This document shows, piece by piece, positions 44,125 through 51,903 of a stretch of DNA of 64,000 bases (position 1 is the first letter of the stretch; the number at the start of each line of letters is the position of its first letter). Made by a program: the position numbers and the translations under genes. The stretch is from Streptomyces caatingaensis. Lineage in GTDB: Bacteria > Actinomycetota > Actinomycetes > Streptomycetales > Streptomycetaceae. The notes beneath the pieces were generated by a model. The model worked only from the letters and a program-made list of their open reading frames with translations. It had not been told where the DNA came from and did not search any database. The stretch lies in the NCBI RefSeq assembly GCF_001187435.1, contig NZ_LFXA01000017.1:558001-622000 (forward strand), in the 5' to 3' direction.

Positions 44125-45336
44125 GTGACGGAGAACGCCGACCTCACGCCCTCTGACATCGCGGCCGTCCTCGACCGCGCCGCCGACGGCGGCCGGATCA
44201 CCCCGGAGGAGGCGCTCGCCCTCTACCGGCACGCCCCCCTGCACGCGCTGGGCGCGGCCGCCGATGCCGCGCGCCGCAAGCGCTACGCCGGCACCGAGCA
44301 CATCGCCACGTACATCATCGAGCGCAACATCAACTACACGAACTCGTGCGTCACCGCGTGCAAGTTCTGCGCCTTCTACGCCCCGCCCAAGAGCGACAAG
44401 GTCTGGACGCGCCCGCTGGACGACATCCTGCGCCGCTGCGCGGAGACCGTGGAACTGGGCGGCACCCAGATCATGTTCCAGGGCGGCCACCACCCGGACT
44501 ACGGCGTGGAGTACTACGAGGAGCACTTCTCGGCGATCAAGAAGGAGTTCCCGCAGCTCGTCATCCACTCCCTCGGCGCGTCCGAGGTCGAGCACATGTC
44601 GCGCATCTCGGGGGTCTCCGCCGAGGAGGCCATCCGCCGCATCCACGCCGCCGGCCTGGACTCCTTCGCCGGCGCCGGCGCCGAGCTGCTGCCCGCGCGG
44701 CCGCGCAGGGCGATCGCCCCGCTCAAGGAGTCGGGCGAGCGCTGGCTGGAGATCATGGAGCTCGCCCACAACCTGGGCGTCGAGTCGACCTCGACGATGC
44801 TGATGGGCACGGGCGAGACCAACGCCGAGCGGATCGAGCACCTGCGGATGATCCGCGACGTGCAGGACCGCACGGGCGGCTTCCGCGCCTTCATCCCGTA
44901 CACGTACCAGCCCGAGAACAACCACCTCAAGGGCCGCACCCAGGCGACGATCTTCGAGTACCTGCGGATGATCTCCATCGCCCGGCTCTTCCTGGACAAC
45001 GTCGCGCACATCCAGGGCTCCTGGCTGACCACCGGCAAGGAGATCGGCCAGCTCTCGCTGCACTACGGCGCGGACGACCTCGGCTCGATCATGCTGGAGG
45101 AGAACGTCGTCTCCTCCGCCGGCGCCAAGCACCGCTCCAACCGCATGGAGATCATCGACCTGATCCGCAAGGCGGGTCGCGTCCCGGCGCAGCGGACGAC
45201 GACGTACGAGCACATCGTCGTCCACGACGACCCGGCGAACGACCCGGTCGACGACCGCGTCGTCTCCCACCTGTCGTCCACGGCGATCGAGGGCGGCACC
45301 GCCCACCCCGAGCTCAAGCTCCTCGACGCGCGCTGA
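44125..45336 (+). CDS. mqnC: Cyclic dehypoxanthine futalosine synthase MqnC (radical SAM)
   Basis: Cyclises dehypoxanthine futalosine, the third radical step toward 1,4-dihydroxy-6-naphthoate. 403 residues; the SAM-radical cluster motif CVTACKFC lies at Cys75, Cys79 and Cys82. GGTQIMFQGGHHPDYGVEYYEEHFSAIK and SFAGAGAELLPARPRR are typical of MqnC as opposed to MqnE. GAAGGGA precedes the GTG by six bases. The open frame extends upstream to 43927 without similarity. The mqnB and mqnD functions are not in this window. Confidence 0.95.
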   Translation: MTENADLTPSDIAAVLDRAADGGRITPEEALALYRHAPLHALGAAADAARRKRYAGTEHIATYIIERNINYTNSCVTACKFCAFYAPPKSDKVWTRPLDDILRRCAETVELGGTQIMFQGGHHPDYGVEYYEEHFSAIKKEFPQLVIHSLGASEVEHMSRISGVSAEEAIRRIHAAGLDSFAGAGAELLPARPRRAIAPLKESGERWLEIMELAHNLGVESTSTMLMGTGETNAERIEHLRMIRDVQDRTGGFRAFIPYTYQPENNHLKGRTQATIFEYLRMISIARLFLDNVAHIQGSWLTTGKEIGQLSLHYGADDLGSIMLEENVVSSAGAKHRSNRMEIIDLIRKAGRVPAQRTTTYEHIVVHDDPANDPVDDRVVSHLSSTAIEGGTAHPELKLLDAR

Positions 45337-45338
45337 GC

Positions 45339-45980
45339 GTGCTGACGATCCATGCGGCGGGGCTGCTGCTGACCGGCGCGGACGCGCCCGCCGTCCCGGA
45401 CGGCGCCGTCGTCGTCGACGGCCCGGCCGTCGCGGCGCTCGGCCCGCTCGACGCGCTGGCCGCCGCGTATCCGGCGGCGCGGGTGCGCCGGTGGCCGGGC
45501 GTGCTCACGCCGGGGCTGCGGCAGTGGCACGGCGAGGCGCTGCTGGAGCGTACGTACCACCCCGATCCGCGCGAGTACGACGCGGTGGGCGACCGTCCGC
45601 TGACCGGCGAGCGGCTCGCGGCCCTGGAGATGAGCGAGACCCGCTGGGCGGGCAGCGTCCGGCGCGGCCTCCAGCGGCTCCTGCGGTACGGGACGACGGC
45701 GGTGGCCGGGGAGTTCACGGACCCGGTGGTGCGGACGGCGCTGGCGCGGTCCGGGCTGCGCGCCGTTCCGGGCGCCGGGGCGCCGGGTGGGGAGCCGGAC
45801 CTCGATCCGCTCCGGGCCGCCGGGGGCCCGGCCGGCGCCCTCGCGGGCGCGCTGACCGTCGGCGGCCGGGCCGACCTCGCCGTCTTCGACGTCCCCGACG
45901 AGGCGGCGCTGACCGAGCGCGGCGCGGGGACGTGCGTGGCGACGGCGCTGGCGGGGCGGCTGGTGTTCCGGGGGCGGTGA
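45339..45980 (+). CDS. Imidazolonepropionase-like domain protein, amidohydrolase remnant
   Basis: 213 residues that look like the two ends of an amidohydrolase. The N-terminal beta-sandwich is present (LTIHAAGLLLTGADAPAVPDGAVVVDGPAVAALGPLDAL, then PGVLTPGLRQWHGEALLERTYHP where a metal HxH would sit), and the C-terminal ALTVGGRADLAVFDVP strand returns, but most of the catalytic barrel and its histidines are missing. It starts two bases after mqnC and is surely co-transcribed. It may be a scaffold or a diverged enzyme; the function is unknown. Confidence 0.8.
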   Translation: MLTIHAAGLLLTGADAPAVPDGAVVVDGPAVAALGPLDALAAAYPAARVRRWPGVLTPGLRQWHGEALLERTYHPDPREYDAVGDRPLTGERLAALEMSETRWAGSVRRGLQRLLRYGTTAVAGEFTDPVVRTALARSGLRAVPGAGAPGGEPDLDPLRAAGGPAGALAGALTVGGRADLAVFDVPDEAALTERGAGTCVATALAGRLVFRGR

Positions 45981-45983
45981 GCC

Positions 45984-46009
45984 CGGCACGGAGAACCGGT
46001 GCCGTGCCG
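45984..46009 (+). terminator. Hairpin after the mqnC unit
   Basis: CGGCACGG / CCGTGCCG arms of 8 bp with a 10-base loop, four bases after the stop. No T run. Confidence 0.5.
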
Positions 46010-46366
46010 TCAACGATCCGTAAGGGCGACGGACCCCCACGTCAGGACCCCATCAAGAGGAATCCCTCCCACCGCCCCCACCGGGCAGGATGATCACCGC
46101 GGGGACGGCCGCTCCGGCCGCTCCGCGGTGCGACTTCGAGGGCCCGGCCGGCCGCTGGACGGCCGGCCGCAAGGACGCGCGCCACCGGCGCGGACCGCGC
46201 CGCCGACGGGCGGCGGGGAAACGGGGGAAGGCCGGTGGTCCCGGGGGGCGGGGGCCCACGGGAAGAGCGCGGTCCGCACCGCGGAGCGGTCGTCGATCCG
46301 GGGCGGCCGTCCCCGTCCAGAGCCCCCTGTGACGGAGGGGCCGGGCCGGGGGTGAACAATGGGGGA
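46010..46366. other. Intergenic region before menG
   Basis: About 360 bases without a credible gene; the open frames here are arginine-rich and low-complexity in every reading. A 10-bp inverted repeat CGGCCGGCCG (46145-46154 / 46160-46169) is present. AACAAT at 46355-46360 lies six bases before the menG start and may be a -10. Confidence 0.45.
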
Positions 46367-47065
46367 GTGACCCGAGCCTCCCTGGACAAGCAGCCGCACG
46401 AAGTCGCCGCGATGTTCGACGACGTGGCGGCCAAGTACGACATCACCAACGACGTGATCTCGCTGGGCCAGGCCCGGCGCTGGCGCAAGGACGTCGCCAG
46501 GGCCGTCGCGGCCCGTCCCGGGGAGAAGGTGCTCGACCTCGCGGCCGGCACCGGCACCTCCTCGCTCTCCTTCAGCGCGGACGGCGCCTACGTCGTCCCC
46601 TGCGACTTCTCGCTCGGCATGCTGCGCGAGGGCAAGAAGCGCCACCCCTGGATGCCGCTGACCGCCGGCGACGCCACGCGGCTGCCGTTCGCGGACGGCG
46701 TCTTCGACGCGGTGACGATCTCCTACGGACTGCGCAACGTCCACGACACGGACGCCGCGCTGCGCGAGATGCTGCGCGTCACCAGGCCCGGCGGGCGCGT
46801 GGTGATCTGCGAGTTCAGCCACCCCACCTGGGCGCCGTTCCGCACGGTGTACTCGGAGTACCTGATGCGGGCCCTGCCGCCGATCGCCCGGACGGTGTGC
46901 AGCAACCCGGACGCGTACGTCTACCTCGCCGAGTCCATCCCCACCTGGCCCGACCAGCCGGCGCTCGCCGCCCGGCTCCAGCGGGCCGGCTGGTCGAAGG
47001 TCGCCTGGCGGAACCTCGCGGGCGGGATCGTCGCGCTGCACCGGGGCGTCAAGCCCGCCGGGTGA
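46367..47065 (+). CDS. menG: Demethylmenaquinone methyltransferase
   Basis: Last step of menaquinone synthesis: C-methylates demethylmenaquinone with S-adenosylmethionine. 232 residues of the UbiE/MenG family, with [28 protein letters not shown] at the N-terminus, SAM-binding motif [25 protein letters not shown] and [14 protein letters not shown]. The GTG start has only a GGGGGA immediately before it and may be leaderless. It is followed by the geranylgeranyl reductase gene. Confidence 0.95.
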   Translation: MTRASLDKQPHEVAAMFDDVAAKYDITNDVISLGQARRWRKDVARAVAARPGEKVLDLAAGTGTSSLSFSADGAYVVPCDFSLGMLREGKKRHPWMPLTAGDATRLPFADGVFDAVTISYGLRNVHDTDAALREMLRVTRPGGRVVICEFSHPTWAPFRTVYSEYLMRALPPIARTVCSNPDAYVYLAESIPTWPDQPALAARLQRAGWSKVAWRNLAGGIVALHRGVKPAG

Positions 47066-47205
47066 ACGGGCGCCGCCCGCCCGCGTCCTTTCCGGGGAGT
47101 GCCGACCCGGCGTCAACAACCCGTGCCCGTTCGCCCATGGGTGGCTCATAGACTCGTCTGAGGCCGAGGCGGCCCCGCCTCCAATCACCGAACGGGAGAG
47201 CCGAC

Positions 47206-48486
47206 ATGAGCGACGTCCCTGCCGAACACACCGCCGATGTGATCGTGGTCGGCGCCGGTCCCGCCGGCTCCACCACGGCGTACCACATCGCCAGGACCGG
47301 ACTCGACGTCCTCCTCCTGGAGAAGACCGCGTTCCCGCGCGAGAAGGTCTGCGGCGACGGCCTGACCCCGCGCGCGGTCAAGGAACTCCTGGCGATGGGC
47401 ATCGACATCTCGGAGGAGGCGGGCTGGCTGCGCAACAAGGGACTGCGCATCATCGCGGGCGGCAACCGCCTCCAGATGGACTGGCCGGAGCTGGCGTCCT
47501 TCCCTGAGTACGGACTCGTCCGCAAGCGCGACGACTTCGACGACCAGCTCGCCCGGCAGGCCGTCAAGGCCGGTGCCCGGCTGTACGAGCGCTGCAACGT
47601 CGGCGCGCCCGTCGTCGACGACCGCACCGGCCGGATCACCGGCGTGCACGCCAAGCTCGGCGAGGAGAAGAGGCCGGTCACCTTCCGCGCCCCGCTCGTC
47701 ATCGCCGCGGACGGCAACTCCAGCCGGCTGTCCCTGGGAATGGGCCTGCACCGGCGCGAGGACCGCCCCATGGGCGTGGCCGTCCGCACCTACTTCACCT
47801 CGCCCCGCCACGACGACGACTACCTGGAGTCCTGGCTGGAGCTGTGGGACCGGCGCGGCACCGAGCCCCGGCTGCTGCCCGGCTACGGCTGGATCTTCGG
47901 CATGGGCGACGGCACCTGCAACGTCGGGCTCGGCGTCCTGAACACCTCCGACACCTTCAAGGACCTGGACTGGCGCGAGGTCCTCAAGGCCTGGTGCGCC
48001 TCCATGCCCGAGGACTGGGGCTACACCCCGGAGAACATGTCCGGCCCGATCCGGGGCGCCGCCCTGCCGATGGCCTTCAACCGCCAGCCGCACTACACGC
48101 GCGGCCTGCTGCTGGTCGGCGACGCCGGCGGGATGGTGAACCCGTTCAACGGCGAGGGCATCGCCTACGCCATGGAGTCCGGCCGGATCGCCGCCGAGGT
48201 CGTCGTCCAGGCCCACGGCCGCGCCGCGGCCCGGCGCGAGGTCGCCCTCCAGCGCTACCCGAAGGTCCTCAAGGACACCTACGGCGGCTACTACACGCTG
48301 GGCCGGGCCTTCGTGAAGCTCATCGGCAACCCCAAGGTCATGAAGATCGCCACCGAACGCGGCCTGACGCACCCGCTGTTGATGAAGTTCACGCTCAAGA
48401 TGCTGGCCAACCTGACCGATCCGACGGGCGGCGACGCCATGGACCGGGTGATCAACGGTCTGAGCCGGATCGCGCCGCGGGCATGA
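47206..48486 (+). CDS. Geranylgeranyl reductase family FAD protein (MenJ-like)
   Basis: 426 residues. VIVVGAGPAGSTTAYHIARTGLDVLLLEK is the FAD-binding opening, KVCGDGLTPRAVKEL the conserved family box, and LLVGDAGGMVNPFNGEGIAYAMESG the FAD C-terminal motif. In mycobacteria the related MenJ saturates one isoprene unit of menaquinone, giving MK-9(H2); streptomycetes make MK-9(H4-H8), so a role in side-chain reduction is likely by context next to menG. GGGAGA lies seven bases before the ATG. TAGACT at 47149-47154 may be the -10 element. Confidence 0.9.
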   Translation: MSDVPAEHTADVIVVGAGPAGSTTAYHIARTGLDVLLLEKTAFPREKVCGDGLTPRAVKELLAMGIDISEEAGWLRNKGLRIIAGGNRLQMDWPELASFPEYGLVRKRDDFDDQLARQAVKAGARLYERCNVGAPVVDDRTGRITGVHAKLGEEKRPVTFRAPLVIAADGNSSRLSLGMGLHRREDRPMGVAVRTYFTSPRHDDDYLESWLELWDRRGTEPRLLPGYGWIFGMGDGTCNVGLGVLNTSDTFKDLDWREVLKAWCASMPEDWGYTPENMSGPIRGAALPMAFNRQPHYTRGLLLVGDAGGMVNPFNGEGIAYAMESGRIAAEVVVQAHGRAAARREVALQRYPKVLKDTYGGYYTLGRAFVKLIGNPKVMKIATERGLTHPLLMKFTLKMLANLTDPTGGDAMDRVINGLSRIAPRA

Positions 48487-48560
48487 CGCGGGGCTGACCG
48501 CCAGGCGGGGGCGGGCCATGTCACGTCAGTTGTACGCACTTTGACGATGGAGATCCGCGT

Positions 48561-49949
48561 ATGACCCTGTACGACACCGGCCTGCTCTCGCCCGTACGGG
48601 CCGGAACCCCCGTCGAGGAGGCCACCTCGGACACGGCCTGGGCACAGGCCATGCTCGACGCCGAGGCCGCGCTCGCCCGGGCGCAGGCCCGGCTGGGGAC
48701 CGTGCCCGAGGCGGCGGCCGCGGTCATCACCGGCGCGGCCGACGTCGCGCTGCTGGACGTCCGGGCCCTCGCGCTGGCCGCGCGGGAGACGGCGAACCCC
48801 GTCGTCGGCCTGGTCGCCGCCTTCACGGCCGTGGTGGCCGAACGGGACGCCGCCGCGGCGGAGTACGTGCACCGGGGCTCCACCAGCCAGGACGTCTTCG
48901 ACACCGGCGCGCTCCTGGTCACGGCCCGCGCGCTGCGGCTCGTCCGGGACGACCTGCGCCGCACCGCCGACGCGCTGGGCCGGCTCGCCGCCGCCCACCG
49001 CGACACGCCGGCGGCCGCCCGGACCCTGGCGCTCCAGGCCGTCCCCACCACCTTCGGCCTGCGCGCCGCGGGCTGGCGGCAGCTCGTCCTGGACGCCGGG
49101 GAGCGCGTCGCCCGGCTGCTGGACGGCGGCCTGCCCGTCGCGCTGGGCGGCGCGGCGGGCACGCTGGCCGGGTACATGGAGTACGCCCGGCTGGCCGGCG
49201 AACGCGACCTCGGCGCGTACGCCGGGCGGCTCGCCGCGCTCTTCGCGGAGGAGACCGGCCTCGCCCGTCCGCCCGCCGTGCCCTGGCACGCCCTGCGCAC
49301 GCCGATGGCCGACGCGGCCGCGGCGCTGTCCCTGGCGGCGGGCGCGCTCGGCAAGTTCGCGCTCGACGTGCAGAACCTGACCCGGACGGAGGTCGGCGAG
49401 GTCGCCGAGCCGGCGGTGGCGGGGCGCGGCGCGTCCTCCGCGATGCCGCACAAGCGGAACCCGGTCCTCGCCACGATGATCCGCACCGCGGCGCTCCAGG
49501 TGCCGGCCTTCGCGCTCGTCCTCACCCAGCAGCTGCCGGCCGAGGACGAGCGCTCGGCGGGCGCCTGGCACGCGGAGTGGCTGCCGCTGCGGGAGTGCCT
49601 GCGGCTGGTGGGCGGGGCGGCGCGGACGGCGGTGGAACTGGCGGAGGGGCTGGAGGTGCGCGCCGAGCGGATGCGGGCCAATCTGGCCCTGACGGGCGGC
49701 CAGATGGTCTCCGAGCGGGTCGCGGCCGTGCTCGCGCGGCGGGTGGGGCGGGGGGCGGCGCGGCGGTTGCTGACGGAGCTTTCGGGGGAGGCGGCGCGGG
49801 TGGGGTGTTCGCTGGCGGAGGTTCTGTCCGCGGACGCGCGTACGGCCGCGTTCCTCTCCGCGGAGGAGTACGCGGAGCTGTGCGATCCGGAGCGGTATGT
49901 GGGGGGTGCGGGGGTGATGGTGGATGCGGCGCTGACGCGCGGGAGTTGA
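48561..49949 (+). CDS. Adenylosuccinate lyase/fumarase superfamily protein, PcaB-like
   Basis: 462 residues of the aspartase/fumarase superfamily, closest in style to 3-carboxy-cis,cis-muconate cycloisomerase. The superfamily signature reads SSAMPHKRNPV (about residues 292-302), and HRGSTSQDVFDTGA and QAVPTTFGLRAAGW are the other two conserved regions. The GGAG box lies eight bases before the ATG. No other protocatechuate (pca) genes are near, so a catabolic role is uncertain; it could serve another C-N or C-O lyase or cycloisomerase reaction. It ends just before a large palindrome. Confidence 0.85.
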   Translation: MTLYDTGLLSPVRAGTPVEEATSDTAWAQAMLDAEAALARAQARLGTVPEAAAAVITGAADVALLDVRALALAARETANPVVGLVAAFTAVVAERDAAAAEYVHRGSTSQDVFDTGALLVTARALRLVRDDLRRTADALGRLAAAHRDTPAAARTLALQAVPTTFGLRAAGWRQLVLDAGERVARLLDGGLPVALGGAAGTLAGYMEYARLAGERDLGAYAGRLAALFAEETGLARPPAVPWHALRTPMADAAAALSLAAGALGKFALDVQNLTRTEVGEVAEPAVAGRGASSAMPHKRNPVLATMIRTAALQVPAFALVLTQQLPAEDERSAGAWHAEWLPLRECLRLVGGAARTAVELAEGLEVRAERMRANLALTGGQMVSERVAAVLARRVGRGAARRLLTELSGEAARVGCSLAEVLSADARTAAFLSAEEYAELCDPERYVGGAGVMVDAALTRGS

Positions 49950-49958
49950 GCCCCGGTC

Positions 49959-50053
49959 CCGCCCTTTCACCGTTTCTTGCGCGGCTCCGCCGCGGACACC
50001 GCCCGGAGGGCGGTTCCCGCGCGGCAGCGCGGCAAGAAACGGTGAAAGGGCGG
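49959..50053. repeat. 95-nt cloverleaf palindrome
   Basis: A 22-bp perfect stem (49959-49980 pairs with 50032-50053, left arm CCGCCCTTTCACCGTTTCTT...) encloses three successive hairpins: GCGGC-TCC-GCCGC (49981-49993), ACCGCCC-GGA-GGGCGGT (49998-50014) and CGCGC-GGCA-GCGCG (50018-50031). The stem can extend with one bulge to GGT/ACC. It sits after the lyase stop. It could be a bidirectional terminator, a structured RNA or a non-autonomous palindromic element; nothing in sequence decides. Confidence 0.8.
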
Positions 50054-50130
50054 ACCTGGGGCGAATATCCCTGTTCGGGCACCCCCGAAGGGCTTTGTGC
50101 CGAAGCGTATCCCTCCGGGAGACTCCACCC

Positions 50131-50205
50131 CGGACCGGACATCGGCCGGCCGGGTGCCCGCGCAGGACCGCACTGGGGGGAGGGCACCCGGCCGAGCCCG
50201 GTCCC
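50131..50205. repeat. Nested inverted repeat
   Basis: 13-bp arms CGGCCGGGTGCCC (50147-50159) / GGGCACCCGGCCG (50182-50194), flanked by a second pair GACCGG (50133-50138) / CCGGTC (50198-50203). It lies between the cloverleaf and the NlpC/P60 terminator, within a 220-base stretch without genes. Confidence 0.65.
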
Positions 50206-50215
50206 GGAGATGCCG

Positions 50216-50252
50216 GAAGGGCCGTCGTCCCACGGGGGAACGACGGCCCTTC
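50216..50252 (-). terminator. Terminator of the NlpC/P60 gene
   Basis: Perfect 13-bp inverted repeat GAAGGGCCGTCGT / ACGACGGCCCTTC with an 11-base loop, 21 bases beyond the stop of the leftward gene. Confidence 0.75.
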
Positions 50253-50273
50253 GAGGCGGTGCGGGGGGGCACC

Positions 50274-51176
50274 TCACATCACGCGCACGGCCCCCGTGGG
50301 CGGCGAGTAGCTGAGATCGCGCTCCACAACGCCCGTGCTCGGGTTCTGCGCACCGATGAACTTGCCGCCGCCGATGTAGACGCCGACGTGGTAGGCGCTG
50401 CCCGCGGCACCCCAGTAGAGGATGTCGCCCGGCTGGAGGTTGGAGAGCCCGACCTGGGTGCCGGCCGTCGACTGGTCCTGCGAGACGCGCGGCAGGCTGA
50501 TGCCGATCTGCTGGTAGGCGGCCATGACCAGGCCGGAGCAGTCGTAGGAGGACGGGCCGGTGGAGCCCATCACGTACGCCTTGCCCACCTGCGCCTGGAG
50601 GAAGGAGACCAGCGTGGCGGCGTTGCCCGTCGCGCCGGTGGAGCTCTTCGACGAGGTGGAGGTCGAGGTGGAGGTGGACGTCGAGGTGCCGGAGTCGGAC
50701 TTCGAGTCCGACTCGTCGGAGCCGGACTCCGAGGCGGAGGACGCCGTGGCGCTCTTCGCCGACAGAGCGGTGCGCTTGGCGTCCCGCGAGGCGCGCGCCT
50801 GCTCGGCCTCCCGCTTCTCCTTCGCCTCGGCGGCCTTGCGCTCGGCCTCGGCCTTGCGGTCGGCCTCCTGCTTGGCCTTCTTGGCGGCGGCGCGGGCGTG
50901 GTCCACCGCGTTGTCCACCTGCGCACGGACCTGGTAGTCGTTCGCGGTCTGCTGGGTGGCGACCGCGCTCTGCGCGATCGACGCCGAGAGGTCGGCGTTG
51001 AGCGCCGGCATCTCGATCGTCGCCTCCGCCGGCTTCTCCGCGGCAGTGGCCTGGGCGGCGCCCGTGACGGCCAGGGTGCTGAGGACGCCACCGGCAACAC
51101 CCGTGCGGACGGCCCAGGACTGGGTCGCCGGGCGACGGGGCTTCCGGTGGCTGGTTATGTGCGCGTTGGGGGACAT
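50274..51176 (-). CDS. NlpC/P60-family cell-wall hydrolase
   Basis: Secreted peptidoglycan endopeptidase of 300 residues. The N-terminus HRKPRRPATQSWAVRTGVAGGVLSTLAVTGAAQATAA is a signal peptide. A charged coiled-coil region (about 75-150, Lys/Glu/Ala repeats) and a Ser/Thr/Asp linker (about 155-190) lead to the C-terminal NlpC/P60 domain with catalytic Cys213 in SSYDCSGLVMAAYQQIG and His263 in AYHVGVYIG. It is probably involved in septum or spore-wall remodelling. The ATG at 51176 follows a GGGG run; the longer frame lacks a signal peptide. No c-di-AMP riboswitch pattern was seen upstream. Confidence 0.92.
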   Translation of the reverse strand: MSPNAHITSHRKPRRPATQSWAVRTGVAGGVLSTLAVTGAAQATAAEKPAEATIEMPALNADLSASIAQSAVATQQTANDYQVRAQVDNAVDHARAAAKKAKQEADRKAEAERKAAEAKEKREAEQARASRDAKRTALSAKSATASSASESGSDESDSKSDSGTSTSTSTSTSTSSKSSTGATGNAATLVSFLQAQVGKAYVMGSTGPSSYDCSGLVMAAYQQIGISLPRVSQDQSTAGTQVGLSNLQPGDILYWGAAGSAYHVGVYIGGGKFIGAQNPSTGVVERDLSYSPPTGAVRVM

Positions 51177-51698
51177 GGGACAAGGGCTTACCAGGCACCA
51201 CAGGTTGAGTTCAATATGAGTGACGTGGACCACAAGTGGCCGTCGAACACCCCGATTTCGGGTCGCACGCCCCGGAACGCGACTCTCCGCGGACCGCCCG
51301 GGAAATCGTGATCATGCGGTTAAGCATGGCATTTGGGCACATGGGGGCGGTCGGCCGAGCGGTATATCACGTTCTGGTCTCGGCCGTCGACAAGAGTGGG
51401 GCTCCCCGGGCGCCCGGCGTGCGCGCGCGTGGCGGACTTCACGTGACGCGCCCGCGAAGGGGGTTGGTGAAGGAACGCACGAGCCGCCGCCTCGCGCGGC
51501 GGTGACGCGTCGTCCCACCGAGTGGCGCTCCATTACCAGTTGACGATTGCCGGTGTCAAAGCGCCCGGCACGCCACTGGCTTGATGGCCGCTCACCGTTC
51601 CGGCCAGTGGGTATGTCCGGAAATGCCGCTACTGGTGATCGTTCGAGCGCTTCGCCAGTGAAGATCACCGCTCATCCGACTTGATGATCGTTCGTCAG

Positions 51699-51745
51699 GT
51701 GGTGGAGATCACAAACACCGGCCCGTACGTCGTGTCGCAGATCAC
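51699..51745. promoter_or_regulatory. Tandem GTG-N8-CAC boxes upstream of nuo
   Basis: GTGGTGGAGATCAC (51699-51712) and GTGTCGCAGATCAC (51732-51745) share GTG ... AGATCAC and are 33 bases apart start to start, about three helical turns. They resemble paired sites for one dimeric regulator on the same DNA face. The binding protein is unknown. Confidence 0.45.
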
Positions 51746-51779
51746 AGACCACCGGGCATAAGATGCCCTCGACCCGGGC

Positions 51780-51797
51780 TTGTGAACTGCCTCACAT
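51780..51797. promoter_or_regulatory. Rex operator upstream of nuoA
   Basis: TTGTGAACTGCCTCACAT: the left half is a perfect TTGTGAA, the spacer is four bases, and the right half CTCACAT differs from TTCACAA at its two end bases. It lies 107 bases before nuoA. Rex control of complex I fits NADH sensing, as known in Streptomyces. Confidence 0.7.
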
Positions 51798-51903
51798 ATT
51801 CGCGATCTTCGCAGAATCCTTCCGCGGTGTTCGCCCGTGAGCGGTCCTGCCGCCGGGGTCCCGACAGCCAGCAGTCAGCGTCGACTGGAAGGAGCGGGGA
51901 GGG

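Larger units (their letters stand above)
51177..51903. promoter_or_regulatory. Long divergent regulatory region before nuoA
   Basis: 727 bases without a convincing gene; three overlapping frames of 89-118 codons lack coding bias. Right half: five CCAGT/ACTGG elements between 51534 and 51659 (among them CCACTGGC 51573-51580 facing GCCAGTGG 51603-51610), a GGTGATC (51634-51640) / GATCACC (51663-51669) inverted pair, two boxes of form GTG-N8-CAC, and a Rex-like site at 51780-51797. Left half, near 51200-51240, is AT-richer with GTGGACCAC and probably holds the NlpC promoter. Confidence 0.55.

Noticed and set aside
42742-45306. 854-codon open frame on the minus strand
   Set aside because: Only the last 372 codons are the esterase gene; the rest is antisense to mqnC and arises from GC-rich third positions that suppress stop codons.
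46090-46332. 80-codon frame before menG
   Set aside because: Arginine/glycine-rich low-complexity translation in all frames, no ribosome site, contains an inverted repeat.
50274-51500. Possible c-di-AMP riboswitch before the NlpC/P60 gene
   Set aside because: Many actinomycete cell-wall hydrolase genes have one, but the leftward upstream sequence lacks the conserved core.
51220-51668. Overlapping frames of 89, 107 and 118 codons upstream of nuoA
   Set aside because: No consistent codon bias, no recognisable protein, and they overlap one another on both strands; the region is better read as regulatory.
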